Origin: UBA7455 sp026713185
Lineage (GTDB): Bacteria; Pseudomonadota; Gammaproteobacteria; Pseudomonadales; Azotimanducaceae
Length of the DNA: 64,000 nt
Reading direction: 5' to 3'
Assembly (NCBI GenBank): GCA_963665785.1
Contig: OY762456.1
Location: 3,782,001 to 3,846,000, forward strand
The notes beneath the pieces are model-generated. The model saw only the letters and a program-made list of their open reading frames with translations. It had not been told where the DNA came from and searched no databases. The position numbers and the translations under genes were made by a program. Positions 63,671 through 64,000 of the stretch are shown here, piece by piece (position 1 is the stretch's first letter; each line of letters opens with the position of its first letter).

Positions 63671-64000
63671 ATCTCACCTCGTACATTTCAATTAGAATCC
63701 AACCCATACAAGCAGGCGGCTGTTGCGCAATTGTCCACTGACGGCGTCCCCATGCAAGCCTTCTTTTCTCTTTTTTGAATCCTCAATGCTCGAATGAAGT
63801 GCGATTCCTGGCGGGTGACCTGTGCTGCGCTTCATGATAGTCACAGCGAGCATGGCTGGCTGATGTCATGTGGCTCAAGGACACCGCATAACTCAGCCAG
63901 CTTGTGAACTGGCAGTCCGACTTGTGTCGTATGGGTCGAAGACCGGCGCCTCAAGTTGACGGCAGGTGATGCCACGATGATAATACCCTCTCTGCGCTGG
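63671..64000. other. no supported gene at the right edge
   Basis: The minus strand has an open stretch from the edge to about 63840 (ending LAELCGVLEPHDISQPCSL), which might be the end of a gene outside the window. I do not recognise it. Nothing else stands out. Confidence 0.3.

Noticed and set aside
1..64000. tRNA, rRNA, CRISPR arrays, integron attC sites, riboswitches
   Set aside because: None recognised on reading both strands; a covariance-model search would be needed to exclude small RNAs.

Overview
The window looks like a chromosomal segment of an uncultured or poorly sampled gammaproteobacterium. This rests on a complete type II secretion (T2SS, gsp) operon, an rfb dTDP-sugar cluster with an O-antigen-type ABC exporter, DUF3501, and mixed base composition (about 50% GC, with a GC-rich ISAs1 insertion and AT-rich intergenic patches). 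The genus cannot be fixed from the sequence. No tRNA, rRNA or CRISPR array was seen.

Layout. 1-590: start of an SDH-type Clp-fold serine protease gene running off the left edge, with a small gene before it. 590-16,000: a 'graveyard' of insertion-sequence (IS) remnants (IS1182/ISNCY-like, rve-type, IS21 istB, IS1380, IS1634), up to six copies of an Rpn/DUF4351 gene, shards of other genes (DUF3604, a restriction-enzyme-like C-terminus), and a GTGTGTCC-rich non-coding repeat that often ends in GACCCCTTTTTG right where a gene fragment begins. Two small intact gene pairs survive here: a membrane/coiled-coil pair and a DUF5678/retropepsin pair. 16,093-24,273: a type II CBASS anti-phage locus (cap15 effector, CD-NTase, cap2, cap3) in which cap15 and the CD-NTase are each interrupted by a different IS1634-family element. 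Removing each IS plus one target duplication restores both frames exactly. 24,300-28,050: another Rpn copy, repeats, and a secreted protein with a strong terminator. 28,054-30,120: an ISAs1-type element with a DUF4338 N-terminal domain. 30,188-41,499: gspE-F-G-H-I-J-K-L-M-C-D (minus strand), with tandem repeats expanded inside gspG, gspK and gspL. 41,613-45,956: a two-gene putative defence operon (TrlF-like PHP-ATPase plus AlbA_2 protein) inserted upstream of gspE and flanked by a duplicated piece of the gspE promoter. 46,116-53,314: a polysaccharide cluster (1505-aa sulfotransferase/coiled-coil/glycosyltransferase fusion, two GT2 enzymes, a sulfotransferase). 53,465-56,333: a deletion-collapsed RecQ minigene, a DprA-like protein and a Fic protein. 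56,397-60,911: rfbA-rfbC-rfbB, ABC exporter and DUF3501. 61,010-63,670: D-amino-acid aminotransferase, SMP-30 family protein and P-loop protein, with a small MITE-like element.

How it fits together. Defence and mobile genes (CBASS, TrlF/AlbA_2, Rpn, RecQ/DprA, Fic) are interleaved with two conserved envelope systems, T2SS and O-antigen/sulfated polysaccharide synthesis and export. The main result is the doubly but cleanly IS-silenced Cap15 type II CBASS. Next are a 30-bp palindromic element inserted in frame into a transposase gene at two places, and the TrlF/AlbA_2 operon bounded by a target-derived duplication. Product names come from motif recognition; no database search was run.
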